A stretch of 64,000 bases of DNA, taken from assembly GCF_026130545.1 (NCBI RefSeq), contig NZ_JAMOIM010000007.1:210258-274257 (forward strand), written 5' to 3'. A program made the position numbers and the translations under genes. Source of the DNA: Lichenifustis flavocetrariae. GTDB taxonomy: Bacteria > Pseudomonadota > Alphaproteobacteria > Rhizobiales > Beijerinckiaceae. Shown here piece by piece: positions 1 through 8,267 of the stretch (position 1 is its first letter; each line of letters starts with the position of its first letter). The notes beneath the pieces were generated by a model. That model did not search any database. It was given only the letters and a program-made list of their open reading frames with translations, and was not told where the DNA came from.

Positions 1-447
1 GCGCCGGCTCTCCTGCGCGGCCGCGGCCTCATCTTGGCCTGACTTGTCTTTGTCCTTCGATCCTTTGTCGGCCGATCCTTTGTCGGCATCGGACGTCGCC
101 TCGCCATGCTTGGTGTCGCGGCTCGATGCGGAGCTGTCTTCGGTCTTCCTTCCCTCGGAACGCCGATCGTCGTCTCGCTCGTCCCGATGGTCGCGGCTGT
201 CATCGCGATCATCGTTGTCCCGCCGTCTTGATTCGCCTCGGCGTTGACGGTCGTCGCTGCGGGTACCCCGATCGGCGCGCGGCTCAGCGCGGTCGTCGGC
301 ATCATCCTCATCGGAATCGTCGCGATAGCGACCGCTGCGCCGCCCTCTGTCGTCCCCTTTGCCGAGATCGATGACGTCGCGCCCGCGCCGGCCACGACGC
401 GTGTTTGGTTCATCCCCCTCGTCATCGCGATCGGCATTATTCGCCAT
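1..447 (-). CDS. Arg/Asp-rich disordered protein, N-terminal part, runs off the left edge
   Basis: Reading the minus strand from an ATG at 447 gives 149 codons without a stop up to the window edge, so the gene is incomplete here. The visible part starts MANNADRDDEGDEPN and is almost entirely Arg, Asp, Glu, Ser and Lys, with many RDD/DRD steps and later KGSADKGSKDKDK. No hydrophobic segment or fold is visible, so this is a disordered, charged N-terminal region; a folded domain may lie outside the window. A TetR gene diverges from it about 90 bases away. Function unknown. Confidence 0.55.
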   Translation of the reverse strand, partial: MANNADRDDEGDEPNTRRGRRGRDVIDLGKGDDRGRRSGRYRDDSDEDDADDRAEPRADRGTRSDDRQRRGESRRRDNDDRDDSRDHRDERDDDRRSEGRKTEDSSASSRDTKHGEATSDADKGSADKGSKDKDKSGQDEAAAAQESRR

Positions 448-539
448 GCAGGATCATCCGGGACTTGCTGCGACTTCGAGAAGGCGGCACACTATTACCC
501 GTACCGCCCAGTTCGGTTAATGAATTGTTAAGGGTGTTG

Positions 540-1184
540 GTGTCAAGAGACGTTGACGATCGTCCACAATTTGACGCCTCACCCGTAGCACGCGGTGAAC
601 GCCGGCGACGCGAGATCGTGGTCGTGGCGGAACGGGTTTTCCTCATGCGTGGTTTCGGAGCCACGACCATGCAGGTCGTCGCCGCCGAGGCCGGCGCCTC
701 GAAGGAAACCCTCTACCGCCACTTCGGCAGCAAGGGAGACCTCTTCGCCGAGGTGGTCGGAAACCGGGCGAGACTGCTGCGCGAGAAGCTCGACGCCGAC
801 TTCGACCGGCCGCATGCCATGGCCGAGGTGTTGCGCGATCTCGGCACGAACCTTCTCACCCATATGAGCGGGCCTGAGGTGATGTGCCTCCTACGGATCG
901 TCATTTCCGAGGCACCGCGCGACCCGGATCTCGGACGCATCTTCTTCGCGTCCGGGCCCGAAAGGACACGCAAGCGCCTCGCCGAATATTTGGAGGCGGC
1001 CCGCGCGCGCGGCGAGTTTCATGGCCGGAGCGCGGCGCTTGCGGCCAACATATTTTTGGCGGCGGTGGTGGGTTCGCTGCATATGGTGAACCTCACGCTG
1101 CACGACCCGCCTGTTCTCACTCCCGCCGAGATCCGCGAGAGGGTGGACGAAGCCGTGGCGATGTTCCTCAACTACTACGGTTGA
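540..1184 (+). CDS. TetR/AcrR-family transcriptional regulator
   Basis: A 214-residue DNA-binding repressor of usual TetR length. The N-terminal helix-turn-helix is clear: after an Arg-rich start come AERVFLMRGFGATTMQ and the recognition helix region ASKETLYRHFGSKGDLF. The C-terminal two thirds are the variable ligand and dimerisation domain. I start it at GTG 540 because AAGGG at 529-533 is well spaced for it; a longer in-frame extension reaching back to 405 has non-protein-like composition. It diverges from the charged protein on its left and is followed by an unrelated VOC gene on the opposite strand, so its target cannot be read from context. Ligand unknown. Confidence 0.85.
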   Translation: MSRDVDDRPQFDASPVARGERRRREIVVVAERVFLMRGFGATTMQVVAAEAGASKETLYRHFGSKGDLFAEVVGNRARLLREKLDADFDRPHAMAEVLRDLGTNLLTHMSGPEVMCLLRIVISEAPRDPDLGRIFFASGPERTRKRLAEYLEAARARGEFHGRSAALAANIFLAAVVGSLHMVNLTLHDPPVLTPAEIRERVDEAVAMFLNYYG

Positions 1185-1278
1185 TCGGCGTCGACCGCCC
1201 AAAGTCCGCTTCGCCACCCTCCCGAGGGTCGCGGCTGTCCGACACTTTGGTCCGTGTTGGGCCCGCGAGAGGCCGCGC

Positions 1279-1671
1279 TCACGGCCTGTGACAAACGGCT
1301 TCGATCCTGTTGCCGTCAGGATCCAACAGGAACGCCGCATAATACGCGCCATGATATTGCGGCCGCAGGCCCGGCGGTCCGTTGTCGGCCCCGCCGTTGG
1401 CCAGGCCGGCATGCCAGAACGTATCGACCGCCTGGCGCGTGCTGGCCTTGAAGCACCAATGACGCCGAGGCGCATCGTCGGGCTTCGGTCCCAGCCGGAT
1501 GGACAGATAGGTTCGGTCCGGATGCCCGGCATCACAACGTTCTCCATAGCCGATCCAGGCGTCCGCATGGTCCGACCCGACCTTGCTGACGCCGAGCGCG
1601 AGCAAGACCGCATCGTAGAAACGTTCGGCTTCGGAGAGATCCGAGACCGTGATGGAAACATGGTCGAGCAT
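1279..1671 (-). CDS. VOC-family (glyoxalase/bleomycin-resistance fold) protein
   Basis: A 130-residue protein with the two beta-alpha-beta-beta-beta units of the vicinal oxygen chelate fold. It opens MLDHVSITVSDLSEAERFYD, which carries the first metal-ligand His, and ends with FLLDPDGNRIEAVCH, which carries the last Glu ligand. The middle has GYGERCDAGHPDRTYLSIRL. The start at 1671 has AGGAGG about nine bases upstream; an in-frame extension to 1809 lacks a ribosome site. The family includes glyoxalases, dioxygenases and resistance proteins, so no substrate can be named. It stands alone, converging on the TetR gene. Confidence 0.85.
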   Translation of the reverse strand: MLDHVSITVSDLSEAERFYDAVLLALGVSKVGSDHADAWIGYGERCDAGHPDRTYLSIRLGPKPDDAPRRHWCFKASTRQAVDTFWHAGLANGGADNGPPGLRPQYHGAYYAAFLLDPDGNRIEAVCHRP

Positions 1672-1942
1672 GAGGCGTTTCCTCCTTGTGATCGAGGGCC
1701 ATTTCGGGGTCGCAACGATGAGGTGAGAAAAGCCCAACCAGGAACCTGAGTGATACCCGCTTGGTTTCCCGATCTCGTGACATGGCTTACCGTGGTGCGA
1801 CACGCTCACATTGCCCTGAGGCTCTTCAATTTACCGCGCCCCGCGCTGTCCCTCGGCGATGCGATGGGTGGGGCGGCTTGGCTTGCGGGCCAGCCTGGGC
1901 TAACCTAGCATCAGGCTGGCTACGGGAGGTGATGGCGTCATC
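1672..1942. other. Intergenic region with one strong hairpin
   Basis: No recognisable gene. The region between the VOC start and the small reading frame at 1943 contains a perfect inverted repeat, GCCAGCCTG at 1889-1897 and CAGGCTGGC at 1912-1920, with a 14-base loop. It has no T-tract on either strand, so it is not an ordinary intrinsic terminator. A GGGAGGTG sequence at 1924-1931 looks like a ribosome site. Confidence 0.4.
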
Positions 1943-2146
1943 GTGAGAGTCGCTCCAAATGATCCCTCCCGGGATTTCGCGCGCACCAGCTCGATCGACT
2001 GCCCTGCACCCCGAAAACGCGGCGACGTGAGAGTGTTGCGCGACGCCGCAGTCTACGCGTCGCAACTCACAGATATCCTCGCTCTTCAAGACGAGCGGCC
2101 CGTTCCGCTTCGTGACCTCGAACCGGCCTCCTGCCCCTTTTGCTGA
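1943..2146 (+). CDS. Possible small leader ORF upstream of the glycosyltransferase
   Basis: A GTG-initiated frame of 67 codons preceded by GGGAGGTG at 1924-1931. Its stop codon (2144-2146) overlaps the ATG of the glycosyltransferase as TGATG, which would allow translational coupling. The product ends DLEPASCPFC. I recognise no family, and the frame lies in GC-rich sequence where chance frames are common. The ribosome site and overlap are the only arguments for it. Confidence 0.3.
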   Translation: MRVAPNDPSRDFARTSSIDCPAPRKRGDVRVLRDAAVYASQLTDILALQDERPVPLRDLEPASCPFC

Positions 2147-3258
2147 TGTCCCACACCGGCCCCAAGCTTTTGATGACAGCCGATGCCGTCGGCGGCATCT
2201 GGACCTATGCGCTCGACCTCGGACGTGAACTCGCGCGACAAGGCGTGGGCGTCCATATCGCCGTGCTGGGCCCGGCGCTCGACGCCACCCGACATGCCTC
2301 GGCCACCGAAGCCGGTCTGACGGTGACGGATCTCGGCCACGCGCCCGAATGGCTCGCCAAGGATGCGGGCGAGCTGGCACGGGCCGGCGAGGCTTTGGCG
2401 GCCCTGGCCCGCCGCGAGGCGGTTGATCTGGTTCATCTCAATCATCCCGCACTGGCCGCCGACGTGACATTCGACCAGCCTGTGATCGGCATCTGTCATT
2501 CCTGCACGGCGACGTGGTGGCAGGCCGTGAAAGGAACGCCGCTTCCGGCGGAATTAGCGTGGCAGAAGGAAGCGGTTTCCCGTGGCTACCGGGCCGCGGG
2601 CCTGCTGGTCGCCCCCAGCCGAGCCTTCGCCGAAACGACACAGGCGACCTACGGGCTCGACCATCTGCCCGAGGTCATCCACAACGGCCGTGCCCCGGTG
2701 CGCGAGGAGACCTCCGCCTCCGCCCCCGTCGAGGCGGTCTTCACCGCAGGCCGGCTGTGGGACGAGGGCAAAAACATCGCGATCCTCGACCGCGTCGCGG
2801 CCCTGACCACCGCGCCGTTCCGGGCCGCCGGCCCGACCGAGGCCCCGTCGGCGGGATCGATCGATCTCAAATATCTCGAAAACCTAGGCTCATTGCCGGA
2901 ACCGGAGATCCGCCGCAACCTGGCTGAGCGCCCCATCTATGTCTCGGCGGCTCTTTACGAGCCGTTTGGATTGTCGGTGCTGGAAGCCGCGCAGGCGGGC
3001 TGTGCCCTCGTCCTCGGTGACATTCCGAGCTTGCGCGAGATGTGGAGCGACGCGGCCCTGTTCGTGGACCCACATGATGCCGAGGCTTTCGCTGCGGCGA
3101 TCGGGCGCCTCCTGTCCGACGAGGTGCTCCGGGCCGACATGGCGGTCGCGGCCGAGAACAGGTCGCGAGTCTTCGGCCTCGAGGCATTCGTGGCCGATAC
3201 GATGGCGCTCTACCGCACCCAATCCCGCGCCTTCCTGGACCGAGGCCGCGCGGCCTGA
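2146..3258 (+). CDS. GT-B glycosyltransferase, family 4-like
   Basis: A 370-residue glycosyltransferase with two Rossmann-like halves. The N-terminal acceptor domain begins with the glycine loop region ADAVGGIWTYALDLG. The C-terminal donor domain holds the retaining-enzyme signature YEPFGLSVLEAAQAG near residue 270, with the EX7E-type glutamates that bind the nucleotide sugar, then a long C-terminal helix. There is no signal peptide or membrane segment, so it acts in the cytoplasm or at the inner membrane face. I use ATG 2146; TTG and CTG lie two and one codons upstream. Donor and acceptor are unknown. No other polysaccharide genes are adjacent. Confidence 0.85.
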   Translation: MSHTGPKLLMTADAVGGIWTYALDLGRELARQGVGVHIAVLGPALDATRHASATEAGLTVTDLGHAPEWLAKDAGELARAGEALAALARREAVDLVHLNHPALAADVTFDQPVIGICHSCTATWWQAVKGTPLPAELAWQKEAVSRGYRAAGLLVAPSRAFAETTQATYGLDHLPEVIHNGRAPVREETSASAPVEAVFTAGRLWDEGKNIAILDRVAALTTAPFRAAGPTEAPSAGSIDLKYLENLGSLPEPEIRRNLAERPIYVSAALYEPFGLSVLEAAQAGCALVLGDIPSLREMWSDAALFVDPHDAEAFAAAIGRLLSDEVLRADMAVAAENRSRVFGLEAFVADTMALYRTQSRAFLDRGRAA

Positions 3259-3827
3259 CCTTGGCGTCGCGCGCGACCTCGATAACTGAAAGCGGCCACT
3301 GGCGTCGCGTGGCCGGCGACCGGCAGGCCGCATTATGCCTTGCTAGGTTTAATGCTCGCTCGACGACGACAGCGTCTACTGACCTGCATGAGGCTCGACG
3401 GGTGCCGTGTCCCTTCGCCCCGCAAGCGACTATCGAATCCACACATTGTCAAAAGCCTGGTGCGGTTTTCTCCCCTCCCTTGTGGAGAGGGGTTGGGGGG
3501 TGAGGGTCGCGACGAACGCGCGGTTTCCTTCAGGAAGCCAAGCTTTCTCCCATTGCGACCCTCACCCCTAACCGCTTGCCACAAGGGAGAGGGGAATTCC
3601 GGGAAGCTCGCTAAGATGTGGGAATGCCGCAGCCGCAAGCGGGGCGAAGGGTCAAAACCCGATATCCGGCCAGGGCGACCCGTCGAAACTCATGCAGCTT
3701 GGTCTTATTCCCGTGACTGCACGCGATCCCGAGCATCGTTCACGGTCCGGTAAAGCCTTGCGTCACATTTTATCTGCCTTTCCCCGGCAGATCCTGCCGG
3801 TCCCGCGGTTCTGCAGGTGGTTGGCCA
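3259..3827. other. Intergenic region holding a palindromic repeat
   Basis: About 570 bases between the glycosyltransferase and the transpeptidase. The middle is a large imperfect inverted repeat, listed separately. I see no other gene: frames here are short and change composition inside the repeat. The last 60 bases carry the upstream region and GCAGGTGG ribosome site of the transpeptidase. Confidence 0.5.
3469..3594. repeat. Palindromic intergenic repeat, about 125 bp
   Basis: Two arms of about 40 bases face each other. The left begins CTCCCCTCCCTTGTGG and runs into GGGGTGAGGGTCGC. The reverse complement of the right arm begins TTCCCCTCTCCCTTGTGG and also ends GGGGTGAGGGTCGC. The loop is about 45 bases. 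This matches the style of interspersed palindromic elements common between genes in Hyphomicrobiales, and a relative lies at 8128-8256. Confidence 0.7.
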
Positions 3828-4592
3828 TTGATCGATGTTCTGAAGAAAGGTTGGGCGAAGTTGCTCTCGGCGGCGCTGCTCATGCTGCTCGTCGCGGGCT
3901 GCGCCGCCGAGATGGAGCAGGTCAAGACCGGCACGGTCTACCCGCAAACGCTGGCCCTCATGGAGTCCATGAACATGGACCGTGGGGCGCCGATCTTCGT
4001 CCGCATCTACAAGCAGGAGAGCACACTGGAGGTCTGGAAGCAGGACCGCGGCGGAGCCTTCCGGCTACTCAAGAGCTATGCCATCTGCCATTTCTCGGGC
4101 GCGATCGGACCCAAGAAGGCCGAAGGCGATCATCAGGCACCTGAGGGATTCTACGAAATCGGTCCCGGCCAGATGAACCCGCATTCGCGCGAGTATCTCT
4201 CCTTTAATCTCGGCTACCCCAACGCCTTCGACCGCTCGTATGGCCGTACGGGCGACTCGCTGATGGTGCACGGTGGCTGCCGGTCTGTCGGCTGCTACGC
4301 CATGACCAACGAGCAGATGGAAGAAATCTACGGCCTCGCCTACGAGGCGTTCCACGCCGGACAGGATCGCTTCCAGGTCCAGGCCCTGCCGTTCCGCATG
4401 ACGGCCGACAATCTCGACCGCGCGCGCACGGATGCCAATGCGCCGTTCTGGGAAAACCTCAAGGAAGGGACCGACTACTTCGACCGCAACCTGCAGCCGC
4501 CGGACGTGTCGGCTTGCAACGGCCGCTACGTGTTCGATGCGCAGACGGCAATGACACATTTGAGCGGCGGAGGGAGTTGTACGCGGCTGTGA
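3828..4592 (+). CDS. L,D-transpeptidase (YkuD/ErfK family) lipoprotein
   Basis: A 254-residue envelope protein. The N-terminus has a hydrophobic stretch ending in the lipobox LLVAGC, so it should be lipid-anchored outside the inner membrane. The catalytic block HGGCRSVGC lies near residues 147-155; the last Cys is the expected nucleophile of YkuD domains, which form 3-3 crosslinks in peptidoglycan or attach proteins to it. The fold continues past the usual motif with a Cys-containing tail. Start is TTG 3828, the only start that preserves the signal peptide, with AGGTGG upstream. It is a single gene facing the toxin-antitoxin pair. Members of this subgroup are often called murein L,D-transpeptidase; the exact reaction is inferred. 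Confidence 0.88.
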   Translation: MIDVLKKGWAKLLSAALLMLLVAGCAAEMEQVKTGTVYPQTLALMESMNMDRGAPIFVRIYKQESTLEVWKQDRGGAFRLLKSYAICHFSGAIGPKKAEGDHQAPEGFYEIGPGQMNPHSREYLSFNLGYPNAFDRSYGRTGDSLMVHGGCRSVGCYAMTNEQMEEIYGLAYEAFHAGQDRFQVQALPFRMTADNLDRARTDANAPFWENLKEGTDYFDRNLQPPDVSACNGRYVFDAQTAMTHLSGGGSCTRL

Positions 4593-4699
4593 GGACACTC
4601 CGGTCGAAACGCGCCAACGGGCCGGATGCGTGACAGGAGAGATGTCAGCGGCGTGCCCGCCAGTCAGGTGATCATACGAGAATGGAGGCCAGTCCGGGA

Positions 4700-5062
4700 T
4701 CACGCGGCTCGGGCCTTCTCAAAAGCACGAGCGACAGCTTCAGGCTCATGAGCAATCGTCGCGAGGTAGGCCAGGGCCATGCTGTCCGGTACATGCCGAC
4801 CCTGTTCCCAATCGCGCAAGCGGGTCACCGCTATGCCATAGGTCTCAGCGAAGGCGGCTTGCGTCATGCCGCGCGATGCCCGCACGGCGCGCACAGCCCT
4901 GGCGGTCTGCATCCGTTTCAACTCGGCATTGGTCAGCGGAGGATTGTCGGGGTCGCTTTCGGCGTTTTGCTCAATCAGATTGGGCGTGAGCGCGTCGAGA
5001 GCGGTCAACTGCTCCGACGTCAGTCGCGGAGGGTTGGCCGGATCAAACCGCAGGCGTCCCAT
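4700..5062 (-). CDS. Helix-turn-helix antitoxin, partner of a BrnT-like toxin
   Basis: A 120-residue protein. The N-terminal half (RLRFDPANPPRLTSEQ) resembles the linker seen in antitoxins paired with BrnT. The C-terminal half is an XRE-type helix-turn-helix: SRGMTQAAFAETYGIAVTRL followed by DWEQGRHVPDS. It overlaps the upstream toxin frame by 20 bases, the usual toxin-first order for BrnT modules. It would neutralise the toxin and repress the pair; a palindrome at 5244-5258 is a candidate operator. It is HTH rather than ribbon-helix-helix, so it is not classical BrnA. Confidence 0.75.
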   Translation of the reverse strand: MGRLRFDPANPPRLTSEQLTALDALTPNLIEQNAESDPDNPPLTNAELKRMQTARAVRAVRASRGMTQAAFAETYGIAVTRLRDWEQGRHVPDSMALAYLATIAHEPEAVARAFEKARAA

Positions 5063-5237
5063 AGGTCCGCTTTTCTTTTACATTCGAACGCCGGGCGGAA
5101 ATAAGCCTGCATATTCCATCCCGCATCGTGAACACGACAGTGAACAGGCGGTCGTCGATCAATCCGACAACCTTCCAACGCTTTTCCTCATCAGCATTAC
5201 GTGCGGCGTTTTCGAACTCGGTCCCTGTCAGCATCAT
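5043..5237 (-). CDS. BrnT-family toxin, N-terminally shortened and possibly frameshifted
   Basis: The 64 residues match the second half of BrnT ribonuclease toxins: EEKRWKVVGLIDDRLFTVVF and then GICRLISARRSNVKEK. Full BrnT proteins are about 90 residues, and the N-terminal DP/HG region is missing. Just upstream, in another frame, the minus strand reads LDAIFEYVRVTRSFYDAD, which looks like the lost middle part. A single frameshift around 5220-5235 would join the two, and the sugar-transporter ATPase gene ends only 46 bases before the ATG. The toxin is therefore probably inactive, or much shortened. Antitoxin follows with a 20-base overlap. Confidence 0.55.
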   Translation of the reverse strand: MMLTGTEFENAARNADEEKRWKVVGLIDDRLFTVVFTMRDGICRLISARRSNVKEKRTYGTPAV

Positions 5238-5243
5238 AGAAAC

Positions 5244-5258
5244 TACGGGTCACCCGTA
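5244..5258. promoter_or_regulatory. 15-bp palindrome upstream of the toxin frame
   Basis: TACGGGT-C-ACCCGTA is a perfect 7+1+7 inverted repeat, seven bases before the toxin ATG. It is a plausible autoregulatory operator for the HTH antitoxin. If the toxin once began further upstream, the palindrome would sit in former coding sequence, which weakens the operator reading. Confidence 0.4.
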
Positions 5259-5282
5259 CATACTCAAAGATCGCATCTAAAT

Positions 5283-6350
<1,068 letters not shown>

Positions 6351-6356
6351 GGCCCC

Positions 6357-7184
6357 TTATCCTTTCACCGCGCCGGCCGTGAGGCCCTGCACGAGATAGC
6401 GCTGGATGAAGAAGAAGAAGACGCAGACGGGAATGAGCGCCAGCACGCCCGCCGCCATCATCTGCCCGAAATCGACGGAAAACTTCGACACGAAGGCCAG
6501 CAATCCGACCGGAAAGGTGCTGGCCGCCGTCGAGGAATTCAACATGAGGGCGAAAAGCAGCTCGCTCCAGGCCGCCGTGAACACGAAGCCAAGCGTCGCG
6601 GCGATCCCGGGCAGGGTCAGGGGAAAGATGATCTGAAGCAGGGCCTGAAAGCGGCTCGCGCCATCCATCATGGCGGCTTCCTCCAACTCCTTCGGGATGC
6701 CATCGAAGAAGCTCTGCATCAGGAACACGGCGAACGGCACGTTGAAGGCCGTGTAGACGATGACGAGACCCGTCAGGCTGTTGGTCAGGCCCAGCGGCGC
6801 CAGAAGGCGGAAGATCGGGGCGACGATCATCACCAGTGGGAACATCTGCGTGACGAGCAGAAGCCCGACGATCCACAGCTTGCCGCCGAAGGTGAAGCGC
6901 GAGAAGGCATAACCGCCCGCCGCCGCGAAGATCGTCGAGAAAAAAGCCGTCAAGGTGGAGACGATCACGCTATTGCGAAAGAACAGCGGGAAATCCGAAT
7001 GGCGGAGAACCGCCCCGTAATGGTCGAAGCTCATGCGCGACGGCCAGATCCGGACCCCTTCGCTGTACAGGAGGTCGTTCGGGGTGATCGAGACCTTGAA
7101 GAGCCAGAACAGCGGGAACAGCGCGAAGACGACGAAGAGCGCCAGCAGCCCGTAATGAAAGATCCAGTAGCCGGGATTGCGCAT
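6357..7184 (-). CDS. Sugar ABC transporter permease, MalG-like
   Basis: A 275-residue inner membrane protein with about six transmembrane helices, the first in WIFHYGLLALFVVFALFPLF. The cytoplasmic EAA loop that docks the ATPase reads ELEEAAMMDGASRFQ. It starts at ATG 7184, whose A overlaps the stop of the upstream permease (TGATG), indicating translational coupling. A longer in-frame extension to 7568 lies inside that permease and is not real. It pairs with the other permease to form the channel of a CUT1-type importer. Confidence 0.92.
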   Translation of the reverse strand: MRNPGYWIFHYGLLALFVVFALFPLFWLFKVSITPNDLLYSEGVRIWPSRMSFDHYGAVLRHSDFPLFFRNSVIVSTLTAFFSTIFAAAGGYAFSRFTFGGKLWIVGLLLVTQMFPLVMIVAPIFRLLAPLGLTNSLTGLVIVYTAFNVPFAVFLMQSFFDGIPKELEEAAMMDGASRFQALLQIIFPLTLPGIAATLGFVFTAAWSELLFALMLNSSTAASTFPVGLLAFVSKFSVDFGQMMAAGVLALIPVCVFFFFIQRYLVQGLTAGAVKG

Positions 7185-8116
7185 CAGTGCCGCGCCAGCA
7201 AGGTCTGGCGCACGGCAACGAGCGCCATCGCATAGGCGAGCAGCAGCACGAGCATCACGGCCGCCAGCGCCGAGGCGTAGCCGAAATCGAGCCGCTGGAA
7301 GGCCTGTGTGAAGATGTAGCTCGCGAGGATCTGGGTCGAATCGGCGGGGCCGCCATGCGTCATCACCACGATCAGGTCGGCCGAATTGGCGATCCACACG
7401 GTGCGCAGCAACACCGTGATGGCCATGGTGGGGGCCAGGAACGGCAGGGTGATGGAGCGAAACCGCTCCACCGCGCCGGCCCCGTCGATGGCGGCGGCCT
7501 CGTAGATGTCCTTCGGGATGGATTGCAGGGCGGCCAGCAGCGTGATGGCGAAGAACGGGATGCCCCACCAGACCATGGCGATGATCGGCCCCCAGATCGC
7601 ATGGTCGGGGCTCGACAGGATGTTATCGGGCGTTTGCATCAAGCCGAGCGCCTGGAACACGTAGGGCAACGGTCCGATCACGGGGTTGAACATCCAGGCC
7701 CAGTTGAGGCCCGATAGAAAACTCGGCACCGCCCAGGGCAGGAAGACCAGCGCCTGGATCAGGCCACGGCCCCGGAAGGGCTGGTTGAGCAGCAGCGCCA
7801 ACGTCAGCCCAAGGCCGAACTGCAGCGCGACGCAAACGATCGTCCAGATGGCGGTGTTCTGCAGCGCATTCCAAAAATTCGCATCCGCCCAGATCTCGCC
7901 GAAATGCGTGAGGCCGATGTAATCGCCGCTCGCCGGGTCGAGCAGGACAAGATCGCGGAACGCATAGGAGAGCCCGACGATCAGCGGCACCAGCATGATG
8001 GCGGCGATGAGAAACAGGGCCGGAAAGCAATAGAGATAGGGCTCGGCCTTCAGGACGATGCGGCGCAGCAGCGCGTGAGGTGGGGCGGGCGAGGCGGAGA
8101 GGTCGAGGGTGGTCAT
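7184..8116 (-). CDS. Sugar ABC transporter permease, MalF-like
   Basis: A 310-residue inner membrane permease. The N-terminal tail of about 28 residues precedes the first helix (YLYCFPALFLIAAIMLVPLI); about six helices follow, with the EAA loop DIYEAAAIDGAGAVERF near residues 215-232. It lacks the large periplasmic insertion of enteric MalF. It is downstream of the binding protein across a palindromic repeat and overlaps the second permease by one base. Together these genes make a complete importer. Confidence 0.92.
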   Translation of the reverse strand: MTTLDLSASPAPPHALLRRIVLKAEPYLYCFPALFLIAAIMLVPLIVGLSYAFRDLVLLDPASGDYIGLTHFGEIWADANFWNALQNTAIWTIVCVALQFGLGLTLALLLNQPFRGRGLIQALVFLPWAVPSFLSGLNWAWMFNPVIGPLPYVFQALGLMQTPDNILSSPDHAIWGPIIAMVWWGIPFFAITLLAALQSIPKDIYEAAAIDGAGAVERFRSITLPFLAPTMAITVLLRTVWIANSADLIVVMTHGGPADSTQILASYIFTQAFQRLDFGYASALAAVMLVLLLAYAMALVAVRQTLLARH

Positions 8117-8127
8117 AGAGAAGTGCT

Positions 8128-8256
8128 CCCTTCTCCCGTGCGAACGGGAGAAGGTGTCGCGGCGAAGCAGTGACGGATGAGGGTCGGCTCGGCGTCTGAG
8201 GTCGCCCTCATCCGCCCCTCCGGGGCACCTTCTCCCGCTCGCGTGGGAGAAGGAAA
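8128..8256. repeat. Palindromic intergenic repeat inside the ABC operon
   Basis: Two hairpins bracket a third. The left is CTTCTCCCGT-GCGA-ACGGGAGAAG at 8130-8153. The right arm has CCTTCTCCC and GGGAGAAGG at 8228-8253. The inner arms GATGAGGGT and CCCTCATC also pair. It lies between the binding-protein stop and the first permease start, so it would be transcribed and could set the ratio of binding protein to permease messenger, as such repeats do elsewhere. It is similar in design to the element at 3469-3594. Confidence 0.7.
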
Positions 8257-8267
8257 GACGAGACCTC

